Source: Phocaeicola coprocola DSM 17136 (lineage in GTDB: Bacteria > Bacteroidota > Bacteroidia > Bacteroidales > Bacteroidaceae). From it: 64,000 bases of DNA. The position numbers and the translations under genes were made by a program. The notes below the pieces were generated by a model. The model searched no databases. It was given only the letters and a program-made list of their open reading frames with translations, and was not told the origin of the DNA. Positions within the stretch are counted from its first letter, which is position 1, and each line of letters opens with the position of its first letter. Shown here in pieces: positions 24,916 through 33,851 of this stretch. The stretch is from the NCBI RefSeq assembly GCF_000154845.1, contig NZ_DS981490.1, positions 62,001-126,000 of the forward strand. Reading direction: 5' to 3'.

Positions 24916-26205
24916 TTACACTATTTTACCTGCGACAACCGCTATTAAGTTTTCTTTACAGAAATACTTTTGTGCCAGTGCTTGAAGCTCATCCGATGTT
25001 ACTTCACGGATAGCTTTTAATGTATGATCGAAAAAATCATTTTTCAAACCAGACGTTTCGATGAATATCCAAGCATCTGATAAAGAAAAGGCACTTTCGT
25101 ATGAACGACACATATCACCCAGCATGTAATTGCGTACCATATCCAGCTCTTCGTCTGAAACTTTCTCTGAACATAAAATATCCATTTCTTTATAGACTTC
25201 AGCGATGAGAGGTTCTACATATTCGTTTGCAGCTTCTGTACTGATGCCTAATACACCTGTATTGGGATAATTGACAAGACCGGCGCCGATACCATAGGTA
25301 TATCCTTTATCTTCACGGATATTCGACATCAGACGGCTACCAAAATACCCTCCGAACAGCGTAACCAGTACACGCAGCTTCAAATAGTCAGGATGTTGTT
25401 GGTTTATAGAAAATGTACCTATCTTTATAGAACTTTGCAAAGCATCCTCTTTTTCTACAAAAATGCGTTTGCAATCTTCTGTTGTAGGAACAAAAGTTTC
25501 GTTTTTTATTTTTCGGGTAGTGTCTCCCCAATCGCTTTCGCCGAAGTGTTGCTTTATGCAATGTATAACTTCTGGAGAAACTTTACCTGAGACGTAAACA
25601 GAGCAGTTGCCTGAATGGTAATACTGATGGTAAAAACCTTTTAATACTTCGCTGTTAATACGATCGTAATCTTCCAGTTCAGCATATCGTCCTAATGGGT
25701 GTGACAGTCCGAAAAGTGCACGATTCAGACGTTTGCGAGCCATTACGTCAACACGCTGGGCGTTGACAAGAAACTGTTGTTTGTTTACGTCTACTACAAC
25801 CGATAATTCTTTTTCCGGAAAGACCGGTTCTTTAACCATCGAGGCTAATATTTCAATTGTTTTTGGGAAATACTTACCTAATGAATATAGTGTCACAAAA
25901 CCATAGTTTACCGATGATGATAAGTCAAGCCATGCGCCATAATAGTCCAGCTTTTCAGCAATTTGTGATGACGACAAAGACCGAGTTCCTTCGCGCAGCA
26001 TGCGGTTGGTAAACATAGCCAGTAAAGGTTGTGTCTGATTCCATTGCCCGCCTTTTATGAGCAAATCCAGACGCACAACATCCTCGCTGCCAACTTGAAT
26101 GATATTCAGTGGCGTTCCGTTTGGCATGATTGTACGTTCGGGAGTAGAAATAGAAAAATGGTCTATCTGGCGTATTGGGGGAGCTATTGTTCTGTCAAGA
26201 GTCAT
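24916..26205 (-). CDS. M16-family (pitrilysin-like) protein lacking the zinc motif
   Basis: 429 residues from ATG at 26205, which overlaps the kdsB stop (TGATG). The fold is that of an M16 peptidase subunit: an N-terminal domain (LPNG-like MPNGTPLNIIQVGSEDVVRL, FTNRMLREGTRSLSSSQIAE) and a C-terminal domain with GGYFGSRLMSNIREDKGYTYGIGAG. The HxxEH zinc-binding motif should precede the REGT segment, but the sequence there is TNRMLREGT, with no His or Glu pair. So it is probably a non-catalytic homologue. Usually such proteins pair with an active M16 subunit; none is in the window. No signal peptide is seen. Confidence 0.85.
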   Translation of the reverse strand: MTLDRTIAPPIRQIDHFSISTPERTIMPNGTPLNIIQVGSEDVVRLDLLIKGGQWNQTQPLLAMFTNRMLREGTRSLSSSQIAEKLDYYGAWLDLSSSVNYGFVTLYSLGKYFPKTIEILASMVKEPVFPEKELSVVVDVNKQQFLVNAQRVDVMARKRLNRALFGLSHPLGRYAELEDYDRINSEVLKGFYHQYYHSGNCSVYVSGKVSPEVIHCIKQHFGESDWGDTTRKIKNETFVPTTEDCKRIFVEKEDALQSSIKIGTFSINQQHPDYLKLRVLVTLFGGYFGSRLMSNIREDKGYTYGIGAGLVNYPNTGVLGISTEAANEYVEPLIAEVYKEMDILCSEKVSDEELDMVRNYMLGDMCRSYESAFSLSDAWIFIETSGLKNDFFDHTLKAIREVTSDELQALAQKYFCKENLIAVVAGKIV

Positions 26206-26966
26206 CACTTTATTTCTTTATGTTCAAGCAGGAATTTTTCCGCACGAGCTAAATCCTGCGGAGTATCTATTCCAATGGTTTCCACTTCACTGATACCGAC
26301 TTTGATGGTATAACCATTTTCCAGCCAACGTAATTGTTCTAATGACTCTGCTTGTTCCAGAGAAGACTGTGGCAGAGCTGTAATTTCTTTCAGAACAGCA
26401 GCCCGGTATGCATATAGACCGATATGTTTGTAATAGGTATGTCCTTGCAGCCATTCTGCCTTTTCTTTGTTACGTTGATATGGAATAATAGAACGGCTGA
26501 AATACAGTGCATTCATATTTTTATCGACTACAACCTTCGGAGAATTGACATTTTCTAATGCTTCAAATCCGTCATCAACGGTAAAGGGTTTTACCAAGGT
26601 TGCAATCTGTGTAGATTCATCATTAAAACATGCTTTGACAGCTTCCAGTTGCGAGCGCTGTATGAAAGGTTCGTCACCCTGAATGTTTACAATAACATCG
26701 TAACCGCTGCCTACTTTGCAATAGGCTTCATAACAGCGGTCTGTACCACTTTTATGATTGACAGAAGTCATAACAACTTTGCCACCAAAAGCTTTGACGG
26801 CACTTTCTATTCGCTCATCATCGATCGCTACGTATGCTTCATCCAGAATTCCAGATACTTGTTCATAGACTCTTTGAATTACAGTTTTCCCTCCTAGCAT
26901 AGCCAATGGCTTTGCTGGAAAACGTGTAGAAGCATATCTAGCAGGAATTATTCCAATAAATTTCAT
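26205..26966 (-). CDS. kdsB: 3-deoxy-manno-octulosonate cytidylyltransferase (CMP-KDO synthetase)
   Basis: 253 residues, full length. IIPARYASTRFPAKPLAMLGGK (start) is the nucleotidyltransferase signature, followed by VNIQGDEPFI and YYKHIGLYAYR. It activates KDO with CTP for lipopolysaccharide inner core synthesis in the cytoplasm. A TAAATTTG box (minus, 26992-26999) precedes it. The M16-like gene follows with one-base overlap. Confidence 0.96.
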   Translation of the reverse strand: MKFIGIIPARYASTRFPAKPLAMLGGKTVIQRVYEQVSGILDEAYVAIDDERIESAVKAFGGKVVMTSVNHKSGTDRCYEAYCKVGSGYDVIVNIQGDEPFIQRSQLEAVKACFNDESTQIATLVKPFTVDDGFEALENVNSPKVVVDKNMNALYFSRSIIPYQRNKEKAEWLQGHTYYKHIGLYAYRAAVLKEITALPQSSLEQAESLEQLRWLENGYTIKVGISEVETIGIDTPQDLARAEKFLLEHKEIK

Positions 26967-26991
26967 GGTATTTGTACTTTTTATTAGTACG

Positions 26992-26999
26992 CAAATTTA
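26992..26999 (-). promoter_or_regulatory. -7 box of kdsB
   Basis: CAAATTTA reads TAAATTTG on the minus strand, 25 bp before the kdsB ATG. Confidence 0.45.
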
Positions 27000-27010
27000 C
27001 AAAAAAAATC

Positions 27011-27018
27011 TATTTTTG
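27011..27018 (+). promoter_or_regulatory. -7 box of the FolK-like gene
   Basis: TATTTTTG lies 19 bp before the chosen ATG at 27038, divergent from the kdsB promoter. Confidence 0.45.
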
Positions 27019-27037
27019 TAGTCAAAACTTCATAAAT

Positions 27038-27457
27038 ATGAAAACTAAGCATCGTTGCATCATTTGTTTGGGGTCGAATACAGAGAGTGAACATCATATG
27101 AATTGGGCGGAGGAAATCCTGTCAGATTTGTTTCCTAAGATGCGGTGGGGAGAAATAGTAGAAACTGCCCCGGAAGGTACAGAAACGACAACTTCTTATT
27201 TGAACCGGGCTGCTGTCGTTGAAACAGATATGGGCTTCGAGGATATAAAAATATTATTTAAGGACATAGAAAGGAAATGTGGCAGAACCCCAGAAGGCAA
27301 ACAGAAGGGAATCATTCCTCTGGATATCGATCTGCTTGTGTTTGACATGGAGGTTATAAAACCTGCTGACATGGAGAAAAACTATGTGAAACAAGCCTTG
27401 AACACTCTGTCGGAACAGGCCGATTATACCAGTTTTACATATCCCAGTCGTGTGTAA
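27038..27457 (+). CDS. FolK-like protein (HPPK family, short)
   Basis: 139 residues from MKTKHRCIICLGSNTES. The N-terminal CLGSNTESEHHMNWAEEIL, central YLNRAAVVET and IPLDIDLLVFD match 6-hydroxymethyl-7,8-dihydropterin pyrophosphokinase (GSN..., DIDLL). Canonical HPPK is about 160 residues and continues into (I)PHP.(L).RxFVL after DxDLL(L)Y; here that tail is replaced by MEVIKPADMEKNYVKQALNT, so activity is not certain. The 3' end overlaps the convergent ExoX-C-like gene by 34 bp. Another FolK elsewhere in the genome would settle whether this one is a paralogue. Confidence 0.7.
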   Translation: MKTKHRCIICLGSNTESEHHMNWAEEILSDLFPKMRWGEIVETAPEGTETTTSYLNRAAVVETDMGFEDIKILFKDIERKCGRTPEGKQKGIIPLDIDLLVFDMEVIKPADMEKNYVKQALNTLSEQADYTSFTYPSRV

Positions 27458-28245
27458 TGCACACCCTTGCTTTCGTAATGTGACATGACCTTTGCTGATG
27501 CTAGATGCAGTACTTCGTGCTGAGTTATTTTGCGACTGTGACAACTTAATGCTTTAGGTGTCTGGCTACGTCCGCCAGCTTTTATGAAAAATGTAAAACG
27601 GTTTCCGTCACGGTCGGCAGCCAATACGTTTTGGTCTACGTAAAAGTCAGCTTTGTATGTATCAACCTGTAAACGAACATTCAAGACTGTGAGGAACATA
27701 TCTTTCAACTTTTCTCCTATCTCACCGATATAATGGCTTACCGAAGAAATATGTCTTTTCTGTACGGTCAGTTCAAAATGTACTTTGGCAAATTTTTTAG
27801 CCAATAATACTAATGGTTCATACCGTTTTGTTTCTACAGTAAATTTATTTGCTAACCAAAGGATGTAAGATGGGTCCACATAGAAGATTTCAGCTAAACG
27901 TTTGCCACGATACTTGCCAAATGGAATAATGTCGTCTGATTGTCCGTAGTAACTTTCAAAAACGCTGTTGTCTTGTACGTCAAGAGGTATATTACAGTTT
28001 TGGAGTAAGGCGAAGGCTCGTTCTGCTGCTGCGTCGAATGTTACAGCAAGTGTACGTACGAATAGTGGGGTTTTATCATCTGAAAAGATTCGCCAAAATC
28101 CATAATAAGGGCGATAAAGAGTCGGCATACTGATTACATATTTACCATCTTTAGGCATTCTTCCACGATTGAAAGATTCGATCCGATCGAAAACTTTAGC
28201 TGCCAGTTCAGGAGATAGTTGGTATAATGTGAGATTACGATCCAT
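27424..28245 (-). CDS. Protein with exodeoxyribonuclease X C-terminal-like motif
   Basis: 273 residues. The segment IIPFGKYRGKRLAEIFYVDP, followed by SYILWLANKF (about 106-135), matches the small domain found at the C-terminus of ExoX-like nucleases and in DUF3820 proteins. The N-terminal hundred residues and the basic C-terminal part (GNRFTFFIKAGGRSQTP, FAKVHFELTVQKRHIS) are unknown to me, and no exonuclease DEDD motifs are present. A DNA-related role is only inferred. It is convergent with the FolK-like gene, overlapping 34 bp. Confidence 0.6.
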   Translation of the reverse strand: MDRNLTLYQLSPELAAKVFDRIESFNRGRMPKDGKYVISMPTLYRPYYGFWRIFSDDKTPLFVRTLAVTFDAAAERAFALLQNCNIPLDVQDNSVFESYYGQSDDIIPFGKYRGKRLAEIFYVDPSYILWLANKFTVETKRYEPLVLLAKKFAKVHFELTVQKRHISSVSHYIGEIGEKLKDMFLTVLNVRLQVDTYKADFYVDQNVLAADRDGNRFTFFIKAGGRSQTPKALSCHSRKITQHEVLHLASAKVMSHYESKGVHYTRLGYVKLV

Positions 28246-28343
28246 GACAATCCTCCTTCTTTTACAAGTTTCTGCAAGATACAGAAAATAATCCGAAAAT
28301 CCAAAGTTGGAAGACTATAAAAAAACATGCCCATATTAACAAA

Positions 28344-28384
28344 AAAACATGCTGAAGTTTATCGTAAAACTTCAGCATGTTTTT
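28344..28384. terminator. Bidirectional hairpin after the PBP1A gene
   Basis: ACATGCTGAAGTTT (28347-28360) and AAACTTCAGCATGT (28367-28380) form a perfect stem flanked by A and T runs on both sides. It is the natural terminator for the minus-strand PBP1A gene. Confidence 0.85.
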
Positions 28385-28403
28385 TTTATTTTTCCTGAAA
28401 AAA

Positions 28404-30731
28404 TTATTGGAAGAATACGTCATCCAATCGGCTGGTATTTTCTTCTTCTATTTCAGTCAGTTTGTCTTTGCATGGATCAAAATCCTCGGGTATATCGAAG
28501 TGTTCATCTTGAGAATATCCCAACGACTTGTCGGCATAAACTTTTTGCATGTACAATCCCCATACCGGTAATGCCATTGAAGCACCTTGTCCGTCGCGCA
28601 TTGTATCGAAGTGAATATCGCGTTCTTCACCTCCTACCCAACAACCAGATACCAGTGAAGGAGTGAAGCCCATAAACCATCCGTCTGAGTTACGGTTGGT
28701 TGTACCGGTTTTACCACCCATATCAGCCTGTATACCATATAAGCGGCGAACTCGTCCACCAGTACCTTCGTTGATTACAGCACGTAACATGACGAGCATT
28801 TTGTATGCACTTGATTCACTTATCACTTCTTCTACTTGTGGCGTGAAAGTTGCGATGACGTTACCTTCATTATCTTCTATGCGGGAAACGAAAAGTGGCG
28901 CTGTACGTATACCTCGATTGGCAAATGCTGTATAGGCACTAACCATTTCTCCTACAGAAATTTCACATGGCCCCAGACACAAAGATACGGTTGGCTGTAT
29001 GTCCTTGTTCAAGACACCAAAAGAATGAATCAATCGAACCAGTGCATATGGGTTGAGCTTGCTCATAAGATAAGCAGATATCCAGTTGTTGGAGTTTGCC
29101 AATCCCCATTTCAGTGTTACCATTTCTCCATAATGAGATTTAGAACTGTTTCGGGGAGACCATGCTTTTCCGTTTTCATCGAATAACGTCTGTTCTACAT
29201 TTCTTACTTCGTCACACGGAGAGAATCCGTTCTCCATAGCTAATGTATATAAGTAAGGCTTAATGGTAGAACCAACTTGTCGGCGTCCAACCATAGCCAT
29301 ATCATATTGGAAGTAATTATAGTTAGGACCTCCTACATAAGCTTTTACATAGCCTGTAATCGGATCCATAGACATAAATCCGGCACGCAGGAAGTGCTTG
29401 TAGTAACGGATTGAATCTAACGGTGTCATGATAGTATCCTTTTCTCCTTCCCATGAGAAGACAGACATTTCGTGTTTTGTGTTGAATGCCTTCCGGATTT
29501 CTTCTTCAGAACATCCTGCTGCTTTCATTTCACGATAACGGTCAGACTGACGTACGGAACGTTCTAATATCGTATTTACTTCTTCCGGAGTGAGCTCGTT
29601 TGTGTATGGCGCAGTTTTACGTCCACGTTTTTCTTTAAAGAAGCGAGGTTGCAAGTATTTTGCTACATGTTCGTATACAGCTTCTTCAGCATATTTCTGC
29701 ATACGTGAATCAATTGTCGTATAGATTTTTAATCCGTCTGTATAAATATTGTAATTGGTTCCGTCTTTTTTTTTGTTTTTTGCACACCATCCGTATAAAG
29801 GATTTGTCTTCCATGCCAAAGAATCTTCGTAATACTGTTGTTGTTGCCATCCTCTGTACTTCGAACGGACTGGTTCTTTGGCTGTCATTATCTTACGCAA
29901 ATATTCACGGAAGTAAGTTGCCAATCCATCCTTGTGGTCAACCGGCTGAAATTTCAGAGTCAACGGTAAGGCTTGCAGAGAATCACGCTCAGCTTTTGTG
30001 AGGTAACCGGCCTTATACATTTGATCAAGCACCGTGTTGCGGCGTCCTCGTGAACGTTCATTGAAACGACGGGGATTATATAATGATGGATTTTTACACA
30101 TACCGATAAGGGTAGCAGCTTCTTCTATCGACAAGTCTTTAGGATCTTTTGAAAAATAAGTTTTGGCTGCTGTTTTAATACCTACGGCATTATTCAGAAA
30201 GTCAAACTTATTAAGGTACATAGTCAGAATTTCTTCTTTTGTATAATAACGTTCCAGCTTGACAGCAATAACCCATTCTATCGGTTTTTGCAACAAGCGT
30301 TCCATTACATTGTCTGCTACCGGCGAATAAAATTGTTTTGCCAACTGCTGAGTAATGGTACTTCCTCCACCGGCATGTTTTTGCATGAAAATACCTCTTT
30401 TAATAACAGCACGCATAAATGCGCGTGCGTCTATACCAGAATGTTCACTGAAACGAACATCTTCTGTTGCAACGAGTGCATGAACCAGATTAGGTGACAA
30501 GTCATTGTAACCTACATAAACGCGGTTTTCTTTACTATACGACCAGGTTCCCAGAAGTTGCCCGTCATCTGAAATTATCTGAGTTGCAAATTTCAAATTC
30601 GGATTTTCCAGCTCTTCTACAGGAGGTACATAACCTATCCATCCTTTTGCTATGGCTGTAAAGACAGCAGCCACCGATAAAATTCCTAATATGAGCAAAG
30701 CCCATAATACATATATAAATTTCTTCCTCAT
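28404..30731 (-). CDS. mrcA: Penicillin-binding protein 1A (bifunctional transglycosylase/transpeptidase)
   Basis: 775 residues. An N-terminal anchor (about 7-29) is followed by a GT51 domain with catalytic Glu 90 in VATEDVRFSEH and GGGSTITQQLAKQ (121-133). The transpeptidase domain has Ser 488 in VGSTIKP, SNN (547-549) and KTGT (674-677). All catalytic motifs are intact. It polymerises and crosslinks peptidoglycan at the outer face of the inner membrane. A TATTTTTG box (minus, 30787-30794) lies upstream and a strong terminator downstream. Confidence 0.96.
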   Translation of the reverse strand: MRKKFIYVLWALLILGILSVAAVFTAIAKGWIGYVPPVEELENPNLKFATQIISDDGQLLGTWSYSKENRVYVGYNDLSPNLVHALVATEDVRFSEHSGIDARAFMRAVIKRGIFMQKHAGGGSTITQQLAKQFYSPVADNVMERLLQKPIEWVIAVKLERYYTKEEILTMYLNKFDFLNNAVGIKTAAKTYFSKDPKDLSIEEAATLIGMCKNPSLYNPRRFNERSRGRRNTVLDQMYKAGYLTKAERDSLQALPLTLKFQPVDHKDGLATYFREYLRKIMTAKEPVRSKYRGWQQQQYYEDSLAWKTNPLYGWCAKNKKKDGTNYNIYTDGLKIYTTIDSRMQKYAEEAVYEHVAKYLQPRFFKEKRGRKTAPYTNELTPEEVNTILERSVRQSDRYREMKAAGCSEEEIRKAFNTKHEMSVFSWEGEKDTIMTPLDSIRYYKHFLRAGFMSMDPITGYVKAYVGGPNYNYFQYDMAMVGRRQVGSTIKPYLYTLAMENGFSPCDEVRNVEQTLFDENGKAWSPRNSSKSHYGEMVTLKWGLANSNNWISAYLMSKLNPYALVRLIHSFGVLNKDIQPTVSLCLGPCEISVGEMVSAYTAFANRGIRTAPLFVSRIEDNEGNVIATFTPQVEEVISESSAYKMLVMLRAVINEGTGGRVRRLYGIQADMGGKTGTTNRNSDGWFMGFTPSLVSGCWVGGEERDIHFDTMRDGQGASMALPVWGLYMQKVYADKSLGYSQDEHFDIPEDFDPCKDKLTEIEEENTSRLDDVFFQ

Positions 30732-30786
30732 GATAAATAAAAATTCTTATCTCTGATAATAACTTTTTTCTTACTTAATAAGTTCG

Positions 30787-30794
30787 CAAAAATA
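30787..30794 (-). promoter_or_regulatory. -7 box of the PBP1A gene
   Basis: CAAAAATA reads TATTTTTG on the minus strand, 55 bp before the start codon. Confidence 0.4.
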
Positions 30795-31021
30795 AAGAAA
30801 AACACCGGAATAAACGAATAAAATTGCAAGAATGATTGTTTCTGCTATTTTTAGCAGGAATACAACTTTTTACAAGCCTTATTTGATGCTACGTTTCTAT
30901 TGGTAAATATATTTTTTTGTTGGTTTTTAAAAATGCTTCTGTATTACGCATTTCTGTTATCAGGAAATAAAATAACAGCTTCTTTTTCTAAAAAAAGGAT
31001 GGTCTTTTTATTTTTTTTGTC
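30795..31021. other. Intergenic region between divergent mrcA and pyrB
   Basis: About 230 bp of AT-rich DNA upstream of both genes. Besides the two -7 boxes at its edges I see only homopolymer A/T runs and no attenuator-like hairpin or riboswitch. Confidence 0.4.
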
Positions 31022-31029
31022 TACCTTTG
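31022..31029 (+). promoter_or_regulatory. -7 box of the pyrB operon
   Basis: TACCTTTG, 39 bp before the pyrB ATG at 31069. No convincing -33 element. Confidence 0.5.
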
Positions 31030-31068
31030 AACTCCGGTATTATAAAAACAATTCATAAAACCGAAAAT

Positions 31069-32010
31069 ATGGAAAATAGAAGTTTAGTAACTATTGCCAA
31101 CCATTCTAAAGAACGTATCCTTTATCTTCTGGAAATGGCAAGAGAGTTTGAAAAGAAGCCTAACCGTCACTTACTGGATGAAAAAATTGTTGCAACTCTT
31201 TTCTTTGAACCTTCCACGCGTACTCGTTTAAGTTTTGAAACAGCAGCCAACAGGCTTGGAGCCAAAGTTATAGGATTTACCGATCCTAAGGTTACAAGTT
31301 CCTCAAAGGGAGAAACATTGAAAGATACAATTATGATGGTAAGTAATTATGCCGACATTATTGTAATGCGTCATTATCTGGAGGGAGCAGCACGTTATGC
31401 TAGCGAAATAGCTCCGGTTCCTATCGTTAATGCTGGTGACGGAGCCAATCAGCATCCTTCTCAGACAATGCTTGACCTCTATTCCATATATAAAACGCAG
31501 GGAACTCTGGAAAATCTGAATATTTATTTGGTGGGAGATTTGAAATATGGTCGTACAGTTCATTCTTTGTTGATGGCTATGCGTCATTTCAATCCTACTT
31601 TCCACTTTGTTGCTCCGGATGAACTTAAAATGCCGGAAGAATACAAACTATATTGTAAAGAGCACAATATAAAATATGTGGAACATACAGATTTTACGGA
31701 GGAAACTATAGCTGATGCAGACATTTTGTATATGACTCGTGTACAGCGTGAACGTTTTACCGATTTGATGGAATACGAACGAGTTAAAGATGTTTATATT
31801 CTTCGGAATAAAATGCTTGAGCATACTCGTCCAAATCTTCGTATCCTTCATCCTCTGCCTCGTGTAAATGAGATTGCATATGATGTGGATGAAAACGAAA
31901 AGGCATATTATTTCCAACAAGCTCAAAACGGACTTTACGCACGTGAAGCTATTTTGTGTGATGTACTTGGCATTACGCTGGATGAAGTCAAGGCGGATAC
32001 CGAACGATAA
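31069..32010 (+). CDS. pyrB: Aspartate carbamoyltransferase catalytic subunit
   Basis: 313 residues from [18 protein letters not shown]; an in-frame TTG-type start upstream overlaps the -7 box and is rejected. [15 protein letters not shown] carries the carbamoyl phosphate motif STRTR, with HPSQTMLDL and the C-terminal HPLPRVNEI. It makes carbamoyl aspartate, the committed step of pyrimidine synthesis. The regulatory chain gene pyrI follows 34 bp downstream, so a class B-type allosteric ATCase is expected. Confidence 0.96.
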   Translation: MENRSLVTIANHSKERILYLLEMAREFEKKPNRHLLDEKIVATLFFEPSTRTRLSFETAANRLGAKVIGFTDPKVTSSSKGETLKDTIMMVSNYADIIVMRHYLEGAARYASEIAPVPIVNAGDGANQHPSQTMLDLYSIYKTQGTLENLNIYLVGDLKYGRTVHSLLMAMRHFNPTFHFVAPDELKMPEEYKLYCKEHNIKYVEHTDFTEETIADADILYMTRVQRERFTDLMEYERVKDVYILRNKMLEHTRPNLRILHPLPRVNEIAYDVDENEKAYYFQQAQNGLYAREAILCDVLGITLDEVKADTER

Positions 32011-32044
32011 ATAAACTCTTTAAACAAGTTAATCAAGAAAGATT

Positions 32045-32503
32045 ATGAACGAAAAGAAAGAATTGCAGGTGGCCGCTCTTGAGAATGGAACGGTTATTGA
32101 CCATATACCTTCAGATAAAGTTTTTACTGTTGTTTCTTTGCTCGATTTGCAAAATACAGACGGTAATATTACAATAGGGAATAACTTTGAAAGTAAAAAA
32201 TTAGGTAAAAAAGGTATTATCAAGGTTGCCGACAGATTTTTTACAGATGAGGAAGTTAGCCGTTTGTCTGTTGTAGCTCCTAATATAAAGCTCAATATTA
32301 TCCGTCATTATGAGGTAGTTGAGAAGAAACAGATTGTTATGCCTGATGAGTTGAAAGGTATTGTGAAATGTAATAACCCAAAGTGCATAACCAACAATGA
32401 GCCTATGCAGACATGGTTTCATGTTGTCGATAAGGAACTGGGTATTCTGAAGTGTCACTATTGCGAAAAGGAACAGCAGAAAGATAACATAAAATTGATT
32501 TAA
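32045..32503 (+). CDS. pyrI: Aspartate carbamoyltransferase regulatory subunit
   Basis: 152 residues, standard length. The N-terminal allosteric nucleotide domain ([19 protein letters not shown]) is followed by a zinc domain with four cysteines: CNNPKC (about 110-115) and CHYC (about 139-142). It binds CTP/ATP and bridges PyrB trimers. It lies in the operon pyrB-pyrI-flavin reductase-barrel-glyA. Confidence 0.97.
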   Translation: MNEKKELQVAALENGTVIDHIPSDKVFTVVSLLDLQNTDGNITIGNNFESKKLGKKGIIKVADRFFTDEEVSRLSVVAPNIKLNIIRHYEVVEKKQIVMPDELKGIVKCNNPKCITNNEPMQTWFHVVDKELGILKCHYCEKEQQKDNIKLI

Positions 32504-32512
32504 TATATTATT

Positions 32513-33079
32513 ATGAAGCAAGACTGGAAGCCCGGAACGATGATTTATCCGTTGCCTGCAGTGCTGGTCAGCTGTGGTAGCTGCAAAGAAGAGTATAATA
32601 TTATAACTGTTGCTTGGGTTGGGACGATATGTACAAACCCTCCCATGTGCTATATCTCAGTAAGACCAGAACGCCACTCCTATCCTATTTTGAAGAAGAA
32701 TATGGAGTTTGTTATCAATCTGACAACAAAGGAGATGGCATATGCTACAGACTGGTGTGGGGTGCGATCCGGAAAGAATTTTAATAAATTCGAAGAAATG
32801 CATCTTACTCCGGGTAAGGCTTCCATTGTACAAGCTCCGATAATTGAAGAATCTCCCTTGTGCATAGAATGTCGGATAAAAGAAATAATTTCACTGGGCT
32901 CTCACGATATGTTTATTGCAGATGTGGTGAATGTAAAGGCTGATGAAAAATATTTGGATTCCGATACAGGAAAGTTCGATTTGGCTAAGTCAAACTTATT
33001 GGTTTATGCACATGGGGGATATTATGAAATGGGCGAAAAAATCGGTAAATTCGGTTGGTCTGTAGAAAAGAAAAAATAA
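32513..33079 (+). CDS. Flavin reductase-like FMN-binding protein
   Basis: 188 residues. ALIYPLPAVLVSCG-like start (GTMIYPLPAVLVSCGS), NIITVAWVGTICTNPPMCYI and SVRPERHSYPIL match the flavin reductase-like domain, an FMN-binding split barrel. The partner or substrate is unknown. The gene starts 10 bp after pyrI and ends 8 bp before the barrel gene, so it belongs to the pyrB operon. Confidence 0.88.
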   Translation: MKQDWKPGTMIYPLPAVLVSCGSCKEEYNIITVAWVGTICTNPPMCYISVRPERHSYPILKKNMEFVINLTTKEMAYATDWCGVRSGKNFNKFEEMHLTPGKASIVQAPIIEESPLCIECRIKEIISLGSHDMFIADVVNVKADEKYLDSDTGKFDLAKSNLLVYAHGGYYEMGEKIGKFGWSVEKKK

Positions 33080-33087
33080 TAAGAAAT

Positions 33088-33819
33088 ATGAGGAAAACTG
33101 CTTTAATATTCATAACCAGTCTGTTGCTGGCGACAGGCCTTCAAGGTCAGTCACGCAAAAGAGAACGTGATGCAACACGTGATCCGGCTGTTAATGTGGG
33201 TATAAAAGCAGGTTTTAATTCTTCTATGTTTTTTATAGATCATTTTTCTATAGGCGGGAAAGAATTGAATGATATCCAGAATAACTATAAGGTTGGTTAT
33301 TTCGGAGCTTTTTTCTGCCGTTTCAATTTGAAGAAACATCACTATCTTCAGACAGAACTTTCTTACAATGTTTCTAAAGGAAGTATTTCAATAGCCAATA
33401 CAGTAGAAAATAAAGATATCTTATTCGATAATGCATTGGTTAAAACATCCATACACTCCATCGATCTGCCTGTATTGTATGGGTATAAATTTGTTGATGC
33501 CCGTCCGTATGGAATGGCATTTTTTCTAGGACCTAAAGTAGCTTATACGTGGGAAAAGCATACTCAGAATGAATACTCTGGATTTTATCAGCAAAATATA
33601 ACAGAAAATCTCCGTCCATTATGTTTTAACGCTGTGGTCGGATTGGCCGTTAATGTTTCAAATATATTTTTTGATTTTCGCTATGAAGGAGTTCTTCATA
33701 ATATGGTAGAATCGGTTTCTTTTGATAAAAGAATAACGGAGTCTCCTTATTGCGATCAGTATATATATATCAAACGTCGTAGAAACGTATTAAGTTTCTC
33801 AGTTGGAGTGATTTTTTAA
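33088..33819 (+). CDS. PorT-like outer-membrane beta-barrel protein
   Basis: 243 residues from MRKTALIFITSLLLATGLQG, a signal peptide ending near LQGQ. NVGIKAGFNSSMFF, YFGAFFCRFNLKKHHYLQTE, VLYGYKF and the terminal SFSVGVIF (aromatic last residue) give the alternating pattern of an 8-10 strand barrel (OMP_b-brl_2 type). PorT of Porphyromonas gingivalis, a type IX secretion component, belongs to this fold, but no other T9SS gene is here, so I give no symbol. It lies between the flavin reductase and glyA genes in one operon. Confidence 0.75.
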   Translation: MRKTALIFITSLLLATGLQGQSRKRERDATRDPAVNVGIKAGFNSSMFFIDHFSIGGKELNDIQNNYKVGYFGAFFCRFNLKKHHYLQTELSYNVSKGSISIANTVENKDILFDNALVKTSIHSIDLPVLYGYKFVDARPYGMAFFLGPKVAYTWEKHTQNEYSGFYQQNITENLRPLCFNAVVGLAVNVSNIFFDFRYEGVLHNMVESVSFDKRITESPYCDQYIYIKRRRNVLSFSVGVIF

Positions 33820-33851
33820 ACACATAATATTACCTTTTTAAAAAACTACAT

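Noticed and set aside
33088..33819. Type IX secretion locus, from the PorT-like barrel
   Set aside because: No other T9SS gene is nearby and the fold is common to many barrels; the pyrBI-glyA context does not support it.
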